The notes: a model not told the origin generated them from the sequence alone. 46,525 bases of DNA from CAZPHI01 sp964586425 (GCA_964586425.1 CAZPHI010000010.1:1-46525); one strand, 5' to 3'. Counted from the stretch's first letter, positions 1 to 8,433 are shown. Program-made: numbers and translations.

Positions 1-59
1 GTGATTTCTTGAAATTAGTACTTGACAGGAGGTCACTTCATAACAGAAAGGTAAACACA

Positions 60-1685
60 TTGAAATTTGAAGAATTAGGTATTGATGAAAAGATTTTACA
101 CGCAATAGAAGATGTGGGATTTGAAGAGGCGTCTCCAATTCAGGCTCAGTCTATTCCAGTGGTATTAGAAGGAAAAGATATTGTTGGACAGGCGCAGACA
201 GGAACCGGAAAAACAGCAGCTTATGGAATCCCAATGATACAGAATATTGATCCAAAGGATAAACATATCCAGGCGGTTGTATTATGTCCAACCAGGGAAC
301 TTGCAATTCAGGTTGCAGAAGAGATACGTAAGCTTGCGAAGTATCATACAGGAATTAAAGTTCTTCCTATATATGGAGGACAGGAAATTGTTAAGCAGAT
401 TAAATCACTTAAGACGGGAGTACAGATTGTTGTAGGTACACCTGGACGAGTTATGGATCATATGAGAAGAAAGACTGTAAAATTTGACAACGTCAATATG
501 GTAATTCTTGATGAGGCTGATGAGATGCTTAATATGGGATTCAGAGAGGATATGGAAACTATTCTTGAGGGAGTTCCAGAAGAAAGACAAACTGTAATGT
601 TCTCAGCAACTATGCCACAGGCTATTATGGAAATCGCTAAGACATTCCAGAATAATCCACAGATTGTTAAGGTAGTAAGAAAAGAACTTACAGTTGATAA
701 TATTGAACAGTATTATTTTGAGGTTCGTTCAAAGCATAAAACAGAGATTTTATCTAGATTAATTGATATATATAATCCTAAATTATCAGTTGTATTCTGT
801 AATACAAAGAGGATGGTAGATGAACTTATATCTGATCTTAAGGGTAGAGGTTATTTTGCAGATGGTATTCATGGCGATATGAAGCAGGTTCAAAGAGACC
901 GAGTTATGAATGACTTTAGAAAAGGCAAAACAGAAATCCTTATTGCAACAGACGTTGCTGCTAGAGGTATTGATGTAGATGATGTTGATATTGTATTCAA
1001 CTATGATCTTCCACAGGATGAAGAATATTATGTTCATAGAATTGGAAGAACAGGCAGAGCCGGACGTTCTGGCAAAGCATTTTCCTTTATATATGGAAAA
1101 GAAGTATATAAGCTTAAAGATATAGAAAGATATTGCAAGACTAAGATTATTGCTAAACCAATTCCATCACTTAATGATGTTAAGAACACAAAGTTTGATA
1201 AGATGTTTGAAGAAATCAAGAAGGTAATTGAAGAAGATAATCTTGCTGACATGATTGAGATGGTTGAAGGACGTATTAATGATGAGGATTACACTGCTAT
1301 GGATATGGCAGCAGCGCTTCTTAAAATTAATATGGGTAACAATCTTGATGATGAAGATGACGTTACACCAGTTCATTTTGATGTGGACCATGATAACAGC
1401 TATGGCGGTCGTGATAACAGCCGTATGGTAAGATTATTCATTAATATAGGTAAAAAGGATAAGATAACACCAGCCAATATTCTTGGTGCAATAGCAGGAG
1501 AATCTGGAATCCCTGGAAAGCTTGTAGGTGCGATTGATATGTATGATGCGTATACATTCGTTGAAGTTCCGGGAAAGCAAGCCGATGCTGTACTTAAAGC
1601 GATGAATAATGTTAAAATCAAAGGTAGAACTGTTAATGTGGAAAAAGCTGCATCAAACAGTAAGAAGAAAAAAACAAGAAGATAA
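60..1685 (+). CDS. DEAD-box ATP-dependent RNA helicase with C-terminal DbpA-type RNA-binding domain
   Basis: Unwinds RNA duplexes using ATP; likely acts in ribosome assembly, mRNA turnover or cold adaptation. The motifs seen, in order, are a Q motif (FEEASPIQ, residues 21-28), motif I AQTGTGKT (45-52), PTREL, TPGR, DEAD, SAT, ATDVAARGID and HRIGRTGR. They cover both RecA-like lobes. The last ~75 residues (from RMVRLFINIG) match the DbpA/CsdA RNA-binding fold, followed by a basic tail of Lys/Arg. I chose the TTG at 60, preceded by GAAAGG at 46-51, because the family's N-terminus (KFEELG) begins there. The frame stays open to the window start, so an upstream start such as TTG at 9 cannot be excluded. 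The length of 541 residues fits CshA/DeaD-like proteins. It could be named cshA, deaD or dbpA; motifs alone do not decide. Confidence 0.93.
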   Translation: MKFEELGIDEKILHAIEDVGFEEASPIQAQSIPVVLEGKDIVGQAQTGTGKTAAYGIPMIQNIDPKDKHIQAVVLCPTRELAIQVAEEIRKLAKYHTGIKVLPIYGGQEIVKQIKSLKTGVQIVVGTPGRVMDHMRRKTVKFDNVNMVILDEADEMLNMGFREDMETILEGVPEERQTVMFSATMPQAIMEIAKTFQNNPQIVKVVRKELTVDNIEQYYFEVRSKHKTEILSRLIDIYNPKLSVVFCNTKRMVDELISDLKGRGYFADGIHGDMKQVQRDRVMNDFRKGKTEILIATDVAARGIDVDDVDIVFNYDLPQDEEYYVHRIGRTGRAGRSGKAFSFIYGKEVYKLKDIERYCKTKIIAKPIPSLNDVKNTKFDKMFEEIKKVIEEDNLADMIEMVEGRINDEDYTAMDMAAALLKINMGNNLDDEDDVTPVHFDVDHDNSYGGRDNSRMVRLFINIGKKDKITPANILGAIAGESGIPGKLVGAIDMYDAYTFVEVPGKQADAVLKAMNNVKIKGRTVNVEKAASNSKKKKTRR

Positions 1686-1715
1686 TATATAAAGATAATA
1701 TATATAAGTAAGAAT

Positions 1716-1780
1716 AAAAGCACCTTATATGGATGATGAGATTAGAATTCACTCAGAGTCCGTATAGGGTGCTTTTGTTT
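1716..1780. terminator. Bidirectional intrinsic terminator between helicase and DegV genes
   Basis: Arms at 1716-1730 (AAAAGCACCTTATAT) and 1762-1776 (GTATAGGGTGCTTTT) pair with two G-U wobbles. The outer A/T tracts provide U-runs in either direction. It lies between two convergent genes and probably serves both. Confidence 0.75.
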
Positions 1781-1789
1781 GAATAGATG

Positions 1790-2656
1790 TTATCTTGTTT
1801 CACCGATAAAGAAGAGTGTTACAGTTCCAACGCCAGTGTGTGTGCCGATTGTAGGCCCGATATAGTTAATCATAGCTGGAAGGTTGAATTTATCCATGAC
1901 GAGATTGGCTACATACTGCGCATCTTCAAGGCAGTCGCTGTGGCTTATGAATACAAGGTCGTTCTCACTAAGATGGTCGCCAATTGTAGACTGCATCTTG
2001 TCAACAAGAGCATTAAGAGATTTTTTACGACCACGTACTTTGGCAATTGCATTAAGATGTCCTTCGTTATCAACATGTAATAAAGGCTTTACACCTGCAA
2101 GTGAGCCAACAAATGCTGCTGTTTTTGATACACGTCCACCTCTATATAGATGGAATAAATCATCAACTGTAAAGTGATGGCAAAGATGTGGAATAAGTGC
2201 CTGTGTATATTCGGCAACTTCATCCATTGATTTGCCAGATTCCATTGCTTTTACAGCGTAATAGACAAGCAGACCTTCGCCCATTGATGCACAAAGTGTA
2301 TCAATAACAATGATTTTACAATCTGGGTAATCTTCCATAACTTCATCGGCAGCTATGCAGCAATTATTGTAGGTACTGCTAAGTCCAGAAGAAAATGCAA
2401 GATGTAAGATATCATATCCCTGCTCGGCCCATTTTCTATAATGTTTTTCTATCTGTGCGGGATTAGCTGCCATAGTGGTAGGAAGTTCACCATTACGAAG
2501 TCTATTATAGAATTCAGTAACTGGCATAATTTTATCATCGCCATAGACATCATCGCCAAATGCATAGCAGATAGGATGAACATCTAGATGCTTTTCTTCA
2601 ATATATGAATCAGGAAGATCAGCGGTGGAATCAGTGGAAAGTATATATTTTCTCAT
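1790..2656 (-). CDS. DegV family fatty-acid-binding protein (FakB-like)
   Basis: DegV proteins bind a long-chain fatty acid and, where studied as FakB, present it to the kinase FakA for phosphorylation. The sequence begins with the family hallmark STDSTADLP (residues 7-15). It also carries the TTMAANP segment, the lipid-site motif FSSGLSSTY near residue 90, and an ASMGEGLLV segment. The C-terminal half ends with the usual GxHTGxGxxxLFF pattern. The length of 288 residues is typical. The ATG follows GGAGG with good spacing, and a sigma-A promoter lies upstream. No FakA gene is in this window, so the partner is inferred to be elsewhere. Confidence 0.93.
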   Translation of the reverse strand: MRKYILSTDSTADLPDSYIEEKHLDVHPICYAFGDDVYGDDKIMPVTEFYNRLRNGELPTTMAANPAQIEKHYRKWAEQGYDILHLAFSSGLSSTYNNCCIAADEVMEDYPDCKIIVIDTLCASMGEGLLVYYAVKAMESGKSMDEVAEYTQALIPHLCHHFTVDDLFHLYRGGRVSKTAAFVGSLAGVKPLLHVDNEGHLNAIAKVRGRKKSLNALVDKMQSTIGDHLSENDLVFISHSDCLEDAQYVANLVMDKFNLPAMINYIGPTIGTHTGVGTVTLFFIGETR

Positions 2657-2690
2657 ATGTATATTGCCTCCAGTAAAAATTTATAGTACA

Positions 2691-2719
2691 ATAATAACAT
2701 TATATATGTAGCGTTTCAA
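2691..2719 (-). promoter_or_regulatory. Sigma-A promoter for the DegV gene
   Basis: On the minus strand, TTGAAA (2719-2714) is followed after 17 nt by TATTAT (2696-2691). The start codon is about 35 nt downstream. Confidence 0.65.
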
Positions 2720-2779
2720 TTATCAAAATCACTCAATTGTATATATTAATTAAATTAAATAAAAAAACAAAAATAGTGA

Positions 2780-2808
2780 TTGACATATACATATAATAAT
2801 GTTATTAT
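2780..2808 (+). promoter_or_regulatory. Sigma-A promoter of the infC operon
   Basis: TTGACA at 2780-2785, a 17-nt spacer, then TATTAT at 2803-2808. This is a near-consensus promoter and sets a leader of about 160 nt before infC. Confidence 0.85.
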
Positions 2809-2814
2809 ATCAGA

Positions 2815-2963
2815 GTTGATGAAAAATAAAGCAGAGTATCCACTCTCACCTTAGCACATTGAGTGACTTGGGTTAATATTAGGAGAATACAGCAAGTATA
2901 TTCTTAGTATGAGCATGTGGATAGTTGTCTATCCGCTTTTTTTATGCATTAAAGACTTATTTT
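2815..2963 (+). promoter_or_regulatory. infC leader with transcription attenuator (L20-leader type)
   Basis: The transcribed leader ends in an intrinsic terminator: arms 2917-2924 (GTGGATAG) and 2929-2936 (CTATCCGC), loop TTGT, then seven T at 2937-2943. An upstream hairpin around 2884-2904 (GAATAC...GTATATTC) could take part in an alternative fold. In Firmicutes such as Bacillus subtilis, the infC-rpmI-rplT leader is controlled by L20-dependent premature termination. Position and architecture support the same logic here, but the L20-binding fold was not modelled. Confidence 0.75.
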
Positions 2964-2977
2964 GGAGGTGCACTACT

Positions 2978-3484
2978 ATTAGTGAGTTAATGATTAACGA
3001 ACAGATTAGAGATAAGGAAGTTCGTGTTATTGGAGAAGAAGGCGAACAGCTTGGAGTTATGTCACCAAAGGACGCTATGAAACTTGCAAAGGAAGCTAAT
3101 GTTGATCTTGTTAAGATAGCTCCTTCAGCTCAACCACCTGTATGCAAATTGGTTGATTATGGTAAGTATAGATATGAACTTGCCAGAAAAGAAAAAGAAG
3201 CTAAAAAGAAACAAAAAGTAATTGACATTAAGGAAGTAAGATTATCACCTAACATAGAAGGTAATGATCTTAATACCAAAATAAATGCAGCAAAGAAGTT
3301 CATCGAAAAAGGCAATAAAGTAAAGGTTACTTTACGTTTTAGAGGCCGTGAGATGGCTCATATGGAAAGCAGCAAGCATATTCTTACAGAATTTGCTGAA
3401 CAGTTAAGTGATGTTGCAGTTGTGGAAAAAGCACCAAAACTTGAAGGCAGAAGTATGATGATGTTTTTAACTGAAAAACGTTAA
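2978..3484 (+). CDS. infC: Translation initiation factor IF-3
   Basis: IF-3 binds the 30S subunit, blocks premature 50S joining and checks the start codon. The sequence shows the N-domain (INEQIRDKEVRVIGEEGEQLG), a Lys-rich linker (ARKEKEAKKKQK), and the C-domain with KVTLRFRGREMAH. The start is the rare codon ATT at 2978-2980, placed 9 nt after GGAGG (2964-2968), giving 168 residues that begin at the expected ISELMINEQ. An in-frame ATG at 2909 would put the terminator hairpin and its T-run inside the coding region, so it is rejected. AUU starts on infC are a known device for autoregulation by IF-3. First gene of infC-rpmI-rplT. Confidence 0.97.
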   Translation: MSELMINEQIRDKEVRVIGEEGEQLGVMSPKDAMKLAKEANVDLVKIAPSAQPPVCKLVDYGKYRYELARKEKEAKKKQKVIDIKEVRLSPNIEGNDLNTKINAAKKFIEKGNKVKVTLRFRGREMAHMESSKHILTEFAEQLSDVAVVEKAPKLEGRSMMMFLTEKR

Positions 3485-3524
3485 AATAGACAATTTATTT
3501 ATAAGCAAATTAAGGAGGATTATT

Positions 3525-3722
3525 ATGCCAAAGGTAAAAACTAAAAGAGCAGCAGCTAAGCGTTTTAAAAAGACAGCTACAGGTGAATTAAAGAGAATGA
3601 AGGCTTTCAAAAGCCATATTTTAACAAAGAAGTCTACTAAGAGAAAGAGAAATCTTAGACAGGCAGCTATGACAGATGCAACAAATTCAAAAGTAATGAA
3701 GAAGATTTTACCATATCTTTAA
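3525..3722 (+). CDS. rpmI: 50S ribosomal protein L35
   Basis: A 65-residue, strongly basic protein starting MPKVKTKRAAAKRFKKT with the later segment KSHILTKKSTKRKRNLR, which is diagnostic of bL35. It is a structural protein of the large subunit. AGGAGG lies 8 nt before the ATG. It is 40 nt after infC and 29 nt before rplT, in the conserved three-gene order. Confidence 0.98.
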   Translation: MPKVKTKRAAAKRFKKTATGELKRMKAFKSHILTKKSTKRKRNLRQAAMTDATNSKVMKKILPYL

Positions 3723-3751
3723 TTAATATCGAAAAGGAGGAATAAGCAGAA

Positions 3752-4108
3752 ATGGCAAGAATTAAAGGCGGAATGAACGCAAAGAAAAAACATAATAGAA
3801 TCTTAAAGCTCGCTAAAGGATACAAAGGAGCTAGATCAAAACAGTATAGAGTAGCAAAGCAGTCAGTAATGAGAGCTTTAACATCAGCTTATGCTGGTAG
3901 AAAAGAAAGAAAGAGACAGTTCAGACAGTTATGGATCGCTCGTATTAACGCAGCAGCAAGAATGAATGGTCTTTCATATAGCAAATTTATGTACGGCTTA
4001 AAATTAGCTAACGTAGATCTTAACAGAAAAGTATTATCAGAGATGGCTATTAGCGATGCAGAAGGATTTGCAAAACTTGCAGAACTTGCAAAATCAAAAG
4101 TTGCTTAA
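3752..4108 (+). CDS. rplT: 50S ribosomal protein L20
   Basis: bL20 binds 23S rRNA early in large-subunit assembly and, in Firmicutes, represses its own operon through the leader RNA. The 118-residue product has the long basic N-terminal helix (MARIKGGMNAKKKHNRILK, GYKGARSKQYR) and the core LWIARINAAARMNGLSYSKFM, which are family signatures. An AAAGGAGG-type site precedes the ATG. It is the last gene of the operon, with a terminator downstream at 4160-4207. Confidence 0.98.
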   Translation: MARIKGGMNAKKKHNRILKLAKGYKGARSKQYRVAKQSVMRALTSAYAGRKERKRQFRQLWIARINAAARMNGLSYSKFMYGLKLANVDLNRKVLSEMAISDAEGFAKLAELAKSKVA

Positions 4109-4159
4109 TTGAATCATTAGATATTGATTACGATTGGTAATTAAAGATAAGTGTATAAG

Positions 4160-4207
4160 CCGTTGTATGGGAATTGAATTTTTATATTCCTATACAACGG
4201 TTTTTTT
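4160..4207 (+). terminator. Intrinsic terminator of infC-rpmI-rplT
   Basis: Arms 4160-4174 and 4186-4200 pair over 15 bp with one G-U wobble (CCGTTGTAT core), loop of 11 nt, followed by seven T. The rest of the gap to the next gene (4208-4355) is AT-rich and shows no confident motif apart from a weak TTGACC at about 4304. Confidence 0.92.
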
Positions 4208-4355
4208 ATAAATAAAATTTTATATATGTGATAATTATGTGAAAATACCTAAAAATGCTATGATTTTTGAGGTCTGTATGTTATATTTGTAGAGTAGGCT
4301 TTTGACCATAAAAAATATATGGTACTGAAATAGAGCTTAGGTATGGAGGATTACA

Positions 4356-5405
4356 ATGAAGAAAAATGTTTTAAAGAGAACCGGTCTTGTTATGGCGATA
4401 GTTACATCAATGACATTGCTTGCCGGATGTAATAAGAAACTTGATGTTTCATTTCAATATAATGCAGATGATTATATTAAAATGGGAGATTACAAGAATC
4501 TTAGCGTAGAAGTTGACAAAACTTCAATTGAAGATAGACTTATCAATAAGAAAATTGAAAGTGATCTTTCTACAATTACTTCATATAATGAAGTGACACG
4601 TCCAGCTCAGGATTTGGATAAAGTACTTCTTAACCTTACAGCAACAATTGGTGGAGAACAGTATGATGGATTTAGTGCAAGTGATTATGAACTTATATTA
4701 GGTAAAGATCAGTTTTCGATTGATGGAATCACAGATCAGGTATATGGAATGAATCCAGGAGAGACAAAGATATATACAACAGTAGTTCCTGATACAATGA
4801 CAGAAACACCTGATTTAATAGGTAAGAGAATTGTATATGAGATAACACTCACTAGTGTAGCAGCTCCAGTAGTACCAATGCTTACAGATGCTTATGCAAA
4901 AGAGAACTTTGGATTTGATACATTTGAGGAATATAGACAATCAATTAAGAGTGAACTTCAGGAATCTATTGACAGTGATTTGGCATCAGCAGTTAATGAT
5001 AAAGTAATGGCTGCTGTACAAAAGAATGTAGAAGTTATATCTGTACCAGAAGATTATCTGACACAGAAAAAGGACAGTTTTAATACAAGTATTAGTTTTT
5101 ATGCGACTATGTATGGAATGACTGTAGAAGAGTATTGTCAGGATAGATATGGTGTATCTCTTGAAGAATATGCAAAGAATAGTATTGTTCAGGAATTCAT
5201 AATGCAGAAGATAATTCAGCTTGAGAATATATCAATTGATGAATACACATACAAAGGTGATTTAGAGAGCTTTGCTAATACACAGGGCTTTACAAATAAA
5301 GATTCATTTGTTGAAAAGTATGGTAAAGATGTAGTGGTTAAAGGTATGGCTCTTCAGAAAGCAACTAATGTTGTTATTGATTCTGCGAATATAACATATA
5401 AGTAA
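4356..5405 (+). CDS. Trigger-factor-like lipoprotein (FKBP-like domain plus trigger factor C-terminal domain)
   Basis: A secreted lipoprotein of 349 residues. The signal peptide is Lys/Arg at 2-8 plus a hydrophobic stretch, ending at the lipobox LLAGC with Cys25 as the predicted lipidated residue. Residues ~80-165 resemble the FKBP-type peptidyl-prolyl isomerase insert of trigger factor (VLLNLTATIGG, LGKDQFSIDGITDQVYGM, NPGET). Residues ~175-345 resemble its helical chaperone arms (LTDAYAKENFGFDTFEEYR). The cytosolic ribosome-docking signature of true Tig is absent. A role in folding or maturation of exported proteins on the outer face of the membrane is inferred. GGAGG precedes the ATG and a strong terminator follows. 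It is monocistronic. Confidence 0.82.
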   Translation: MKKNVLKRTGLVMAIVTSMTLLAGCNKKLDVSFQYNADDYIKMGDYKNLSVEVDKTSIEDRLINKKIESDLSTITSYNEVTRPAQDLDKVLLNLTATIGGEQYDGFSASDYELILGKDQFSIDGITDQVYGMNPGETKIYTTVVPDTMTETPDLIGKRIVYEITLTSVAAPVVPMLTDAYAKENFGFDTFEEYRQSIKSELQESIDSDLASAVNDKVMAAVQKNVEVISVPEDYLTQKKDSFNTSISFYATMYGMTVEEYCQDRYGVSLEEYAKNSIVQEFIMQKIIQLENISIDEYTYKGDLESFANTQGFTNKDSFVEKYGKDVVVKGMALQKATNVVIDSANITYK

Positions 5406-5431
5406 AATATAATAAGACATAATAATATAAT

Positions 5432-5480
5432 AAAATGCTGTAGCACTTGAAATATTACAAGTGTTACAGCATTTTATGTA
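5432..5480. terminator. Bidirectional terminator between trigger-factor-like gene and ABC operon
   Basis: Arms 5432-5449 and 5458-5475 form an 18-bp stem with one wobble (AAAATGCTGTAGCACTTG), 8-nt loop, with A/T tracts on both edges. It sits between convergent genes. Confidence 0.88.
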
Positions 5481-5504
5481 TTAAAGATATATTGATTGTT
5501 ATAA

Positions 5505-6227
5505 CTAAAGTACTTTGCTTAAGAAGCTTTGAGTTCTGACATTCTGAGGATTAGTAAAGATATCCTCAGGTTTTCCTTCTTCAACAATATATCCGCCATC
5601 CATAAAGATTACACGGTCGGCAACTTCTCTGGCGAAACCCATTTCATGAGTAACAACAACCATGGTCATACCTTGTTTAGCAAGCTGTTTGATTACATCA
5701 AGAACCTCACCAACCATCTCAGGGTCTAAAGCAGATGTGGGTTCATCAAAGAGCATTACGTGTGGAGAGAGGGCAAGTGAACGGGCAATAGCAACACGCT
5801 GTTTTTGTCCACCTGATAACTGTGCTGGATAAGCATCAGCTTTATCAGCAACACCAACTTTTGTAAGCAGGTCCATTGCAGTTTTTTTTGCTTCCTCTTC
5901 AGTCATCAATTTATGAATGATTGGAGCCATAGTAACATTCTCAAGTATAGTCTTATGAGGAAATAAGTTAAAATGCTGGAATACCATACCAACATTCCTT
6001 CGTAGTAAATCTATGTTTGTAGATTTGTCTGTAAGGTTAACACCATCAATTGTTATTGTACCATCAGTAGGTACCTCTAAGAGATTCAAGCATCTAAGGA
6101 ATGTACTTTTTCCTGAGCCGGATGGACCGATTACAACTACGCATTCGCCTTTTTCTATATGGGCATCAATGCCCTTTAAAACTTCAAGTTCATTAAAATG
6201 TTTGTGAAGATTATTAACGTAGATCAC
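5505..6227 (-). CDS. Polar amino acid ABC transporter ATP-binding protein (GlnQ-like)
   Basis: The cytoplasmic ATPase that powers the importer encoded just upstream. It has all motifs of an active ABC protein: Walker A GPSGSGKST (~34-42), Q-loop in FQHFNLFPH, signature LSGGQKQR, Walker B VMLFDEPTSALD, and the switch His in VVVTHEMGFA. The length of 240 residues is standard for the GlnQ/HisP subfamily. Its start overlaps the end of the fused binding protein-permease gene by 14 nt, so the two are translationally coupled and form one complex. The exact amino acid carried cannot be told from the sequence. Confidence 0.95.
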   Translation of the reverse strand: MIYVNNLHKHFNELEVLKGIDAHIEKGECVVVIGPSGSGKSTFLRCLNLLEVPTDGTITIDGVNLTDKSTNIDLLRRNVGMVFQHFNLFPHKTILENVTMAPIIHKLMTEEEAKKTAMDLLTKVGVADKADAYPAQLSGGQKQRVAIARSLALSPHVMLFDEPTSALDPEMVGEVLDVIKQLAKQGMTMVVVTHEMGFAREVADRVIFMDGGYIVEEGKPEDIFTNPQNVRTQSFLSKVL

Positions 6228-7710
6228 TGCTTCTCAATCTCCTTTCAAATTTGCTGAGTAACATGCTTAATATCTTGATTAAGATATAATATATAATAGC
6301 AATAGCAATAAGTGGCATAAATGTATCATAAGTTCTTGATATAATGAAATCAGCTGCTTTAGTAAGATCCTGAATTGCAACATAACCTACGATTGCTGTT
6401 TCCTTGATAAGAGTAATAAATTCATTACCTAATGCAGGAAGTATATTCTTAATAGCTTGTGGAATGATGATATATCTCATAGTCTGTCCATATGAAAGAC
6501 CGAGTGAGCGACCACCTTCCATCTGACCTTTATCAACAGCCATAATACCTGCACGGATATTCTCTGCAACATATGCACTACTATTAATACCAAAGGTGAG
6601 AACAGCGGCAACTATACCAAAGTTACTCTTGAAAACAATCATATACATGATTAAAAGCTGTACCATAGATGGCGTACCACGAATGATATCAATATAAATG
6701 CTTGCAATTACGGAAGAAACTGTTTTCTTACCTTTTTTTACGGCTGATAGCTTCATAAGTGCTATTATAAAGCCGAGTGTTATACCAATAAGAACAGCAA
6801 GTATAGAGAGGTAAATTGTTACCCAAAGTCCTTTTAACAGTAATTGATAACCTTTTGTTTTGATGAAGATATAATTGAATTTGTTGGCAAGATTTACGAA
6901 GAAATTGCCTGAATCCTCTACAGATGCAGTAGTTGAATTGTTAATATATTCTTCAACTAATCTGTCAAAAGTACCATTAGCCTTAATTTTTTCAAGACCC
7001 ATATTCAAATCATTGAGAAGTGAAGCATTACCTTTTGATACAGCTATTGCATATTCTTCTGTAGATGAATCATCAACTATATATGTTAGGCTTGACTGGT
7101 TAGCGTTAACATATTCTTTTGCTGGATTAGCATCAATAACAACTGCATCGACACCATTATTCTTTAATTCTACAATTGCATCAGTACCTTTTTTGAATCG
7201 TTTTACAGTGGTTGAAGAATCTGTAATTATACTGTTATCTTCAGCTGGTGTAGCAAGAATATCACCTGTTGTACCTTCCTGAACCGCAATTGATTTGCCA
7301 TTCAAATCAGCTAATGACTTTATACTGCTTCCAATTGGTACAACAATATATTGAGTAGCTGTATAATATGAATCTGAAAAATTAACACTTTGTTTTCTTT
7401 CATCTGTGACAGTCATTCCAGCGATAGCAGCATCAATGCCGCCTGTTGAAATAGAAGCAATGAGAGATTTGAATTCCATACTCTTAATATTAACAGTATA
7501 GCCCATCTCCTCGCCAATTGCCTTAATGACCGCAATATCAAAGCCTGCAATTTCGCCATTCTCATCTATGTATTCAAATGGTGGAAATTCTGGGTTAGTA
7601 CCTATTGTCAAGGTTTTATTAGTACCAGAATCACTTTTTTGACATCCACATAGAGAAAATATAAGCGTTATTAACAGTAATGACATAATAACACGAATTT
7701 TCTTGTTCAT
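6214..7710 (-). CDS. Amino acid ABC transporter, fused substrate-binding protein and permease
   Basis: One 498-residue chain carries both the extracellular receptor and the membrane channel of an amino-acid importer. Residues 1-23 are a lipoprotein signal ending in SLCGC (Cys23). Residues ~30-260 are a type 3 periplasmic-binding-protein fold (IGTNPEFPPFEYIDENGEIAGFD, then FKSLIAS and AGMTVTDERK). Residues ~285-490 are a HisMQ-type permease with the EAA-like loop GGRSLGLSYGQTMRYIIIPQA. Such fusions are known in Firmicutes and mean that each transporter dimer carries two tethered receptors. The ATPase gene follows with a 14-nt overlap. The ATG follows AAGGAG. A minus-strand TATAAT at about 7748-7743 may be its -10 box. 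Confidence 0.94.
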   Translation of the reverse strand: MNKKIRVIMSLLLITLIFSLCGCQKSDSGTNKTLTIGTNPEFPPFEYIDENGEIAGFDIAVIKAIGEEMGYTVNIKSMEFKSLIASISTGGIDAAIAGMTVTDERKQSVNFSDSYYTATQYIVVPIGSSIKSLADLNGKSIAVQEGTTGDILATPAEDNSIITDSSTTVKRFKKGTDAIVELKNNGVDAVVIDANPAKEYVNANQSSLTYIVDDSSTEEYAIAVSKGNASLLNDLNMGLEKIKANGTFDRLVEEYINNSTTASVEDSGNFFVNLANKFNYIFIKTKGYQLLLKGLWVTIYLSILAVLIGITLGFIIALMKLSAVKKGKKTVSSVIASIYIDIIRGTPSMVQLLIMYMIVFKSNFGIVAAVLTFGINSSAYVAENIRAGIMAVDKGQMEGGRSLGLSYGQTMRYIIIPQAIKNILPALGNEFITLIKETAIVGYVAIQDLTKAADFIISRTYDTFMPLIAIAIIYYILIKILSMLLSKFERRLRSSDLR

Positions 7711-7814
7711 CTTTATCTCCTTCTTAGTAATATATATCTTATATTATACATAATTACAATAAAAAATCTACATTTAAAACAATATAAATAGGCAAGAAGT
7801 ATGGAAATATTTGC

Positions 7815-7843
7815 TTTACTGAAAAATATACTTATGATAATAT
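7815..7843 (+). promoter_or_regulatory. Probable promoter of the DUF1294 gene
   Basis: TTTACT at 7815-7820, 17-nt spacer, TAATAT at 7838-7843. The ATG is about 20 nt downstream of the -10, so the 5' leader is very short, with just room for AAAGGAGAG. Confidence 0.5.
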
Positions 7844-7863
7844 ACTAAAAAAGGAGAGAGATA

Positions 7864-8154
7864 ATGGATAATAAAAATATTCTTGTGATAATCGCAGTGA
7901 TTTACATAGTGTTAATTAATGTAACAGCATTTATAATGTATGGAATTGATAAAAATAAAGCTAAAAAACATAGATGGCGTATTCCAGAAGCTACATTAAT
8001 TGGGGTGGCAGTAATTGGAGGTTCAGTCGGTGCATTGATAGGAATGCAGTTTTTTCGTCATAAAACAAAACATCCTAAGTTCTATATTGGAGTTCCGCTA
8101 ATTATTATTCTTCAGATTTTAGCAATGATTTTTTTATCTGCTTTTAGGCAATAA
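7864..8154 (+). CDS. DUF1294 family small membrane protein
   Basis: A 96-residue membrane protein with three hydrophobic segments (~6-26, ~44-62, ~76-93). The DUF1294 signature is clear: MYGIDKNKAKKHRWRIPE, then GGSVGALIGMQFFRHKTKHPKF. The function of this family is not established. AAGGAG lies 8 nt upstream of the ATG. Its last 21 nt overlap the end of the convergent gene at 8134-8409, so there is no room for a terminator between them. Confidence 0.88.
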   Translation: MDNKNILVIIAVIYIVLINVTAFIMYGIDKNKAKKHRWRIPEATLIGVAVIGGSVGALIGMQFFRHKTKHPKFYIGVPLIIILQILAMIFLSAFRQ

Positions 8155-8409
8155 CATAGAGAAGAGCATATCGGCTTTTGCCTGGTCTTGCTCAGACATG
8201 TCGGATTTCATAGATGCTAGGATTTGTTCCATTTCCTGACGCGAAAAATTAATACCCATAGAATTTGCTTTTTGTGATAATGCTAATATAAGAGGTAGCA
8301 TGTCAGAAGTTTGTTTGCCTTTTGACATCTTTTTGAATTCCTCTATTATTAGCATTTTTTTTAGCTCGGTTTCATTGCTGTTATTGGTCGTATTATTGTT
8401 ATTATTCAT
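8134..8409 (-). CDS. Hypothetical small helical protein
   Basis: Not recognised. The 91 residues start with an Asn/Thr-rich tract (MNNNNNTTNNSNE), then two predicted amphipathic helices rich in Met, Lys and Glu (LKKMLIIEEFKKMSKG; FSRQEMEQILASMKSDMSEQDQ). There is no signal peptide or membrane segment, so it is probably cytosolic. AAGGAG precedes the ATG. It follows the 8434-8976 gene by 24 nt on the same strand, so they likely form an operon. Its 3' end overlaps the DUF1294 gene. Confidence 0.7.
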   Translation of the reverse strand: MNNNNNTTNNSNETELKKMLIIEEFKKMSKGKQTSDMLPLILALSQKANSMGINFSRQEMEQILASMKSDMSEQDQAKADMLFSMLLPKSR

Positions 8410-8433
8410 ATATTATATGCTCCTTTTAATTAT

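Noticed and set aside
1400..1723. Minus-strand frame inside the helicase gene, and the other overlapping antisense frames in the window
   Set aside because: They lack ribosome sites, run opposite to clear genes and have no recognisable motifs.
2909..2977. N-terminal extension of infC from ATG 2909
   Set aside because: It would translate through the attenuator hairpin and T-run; the GGAGG and family N-terminus place the start at ATT 2978.
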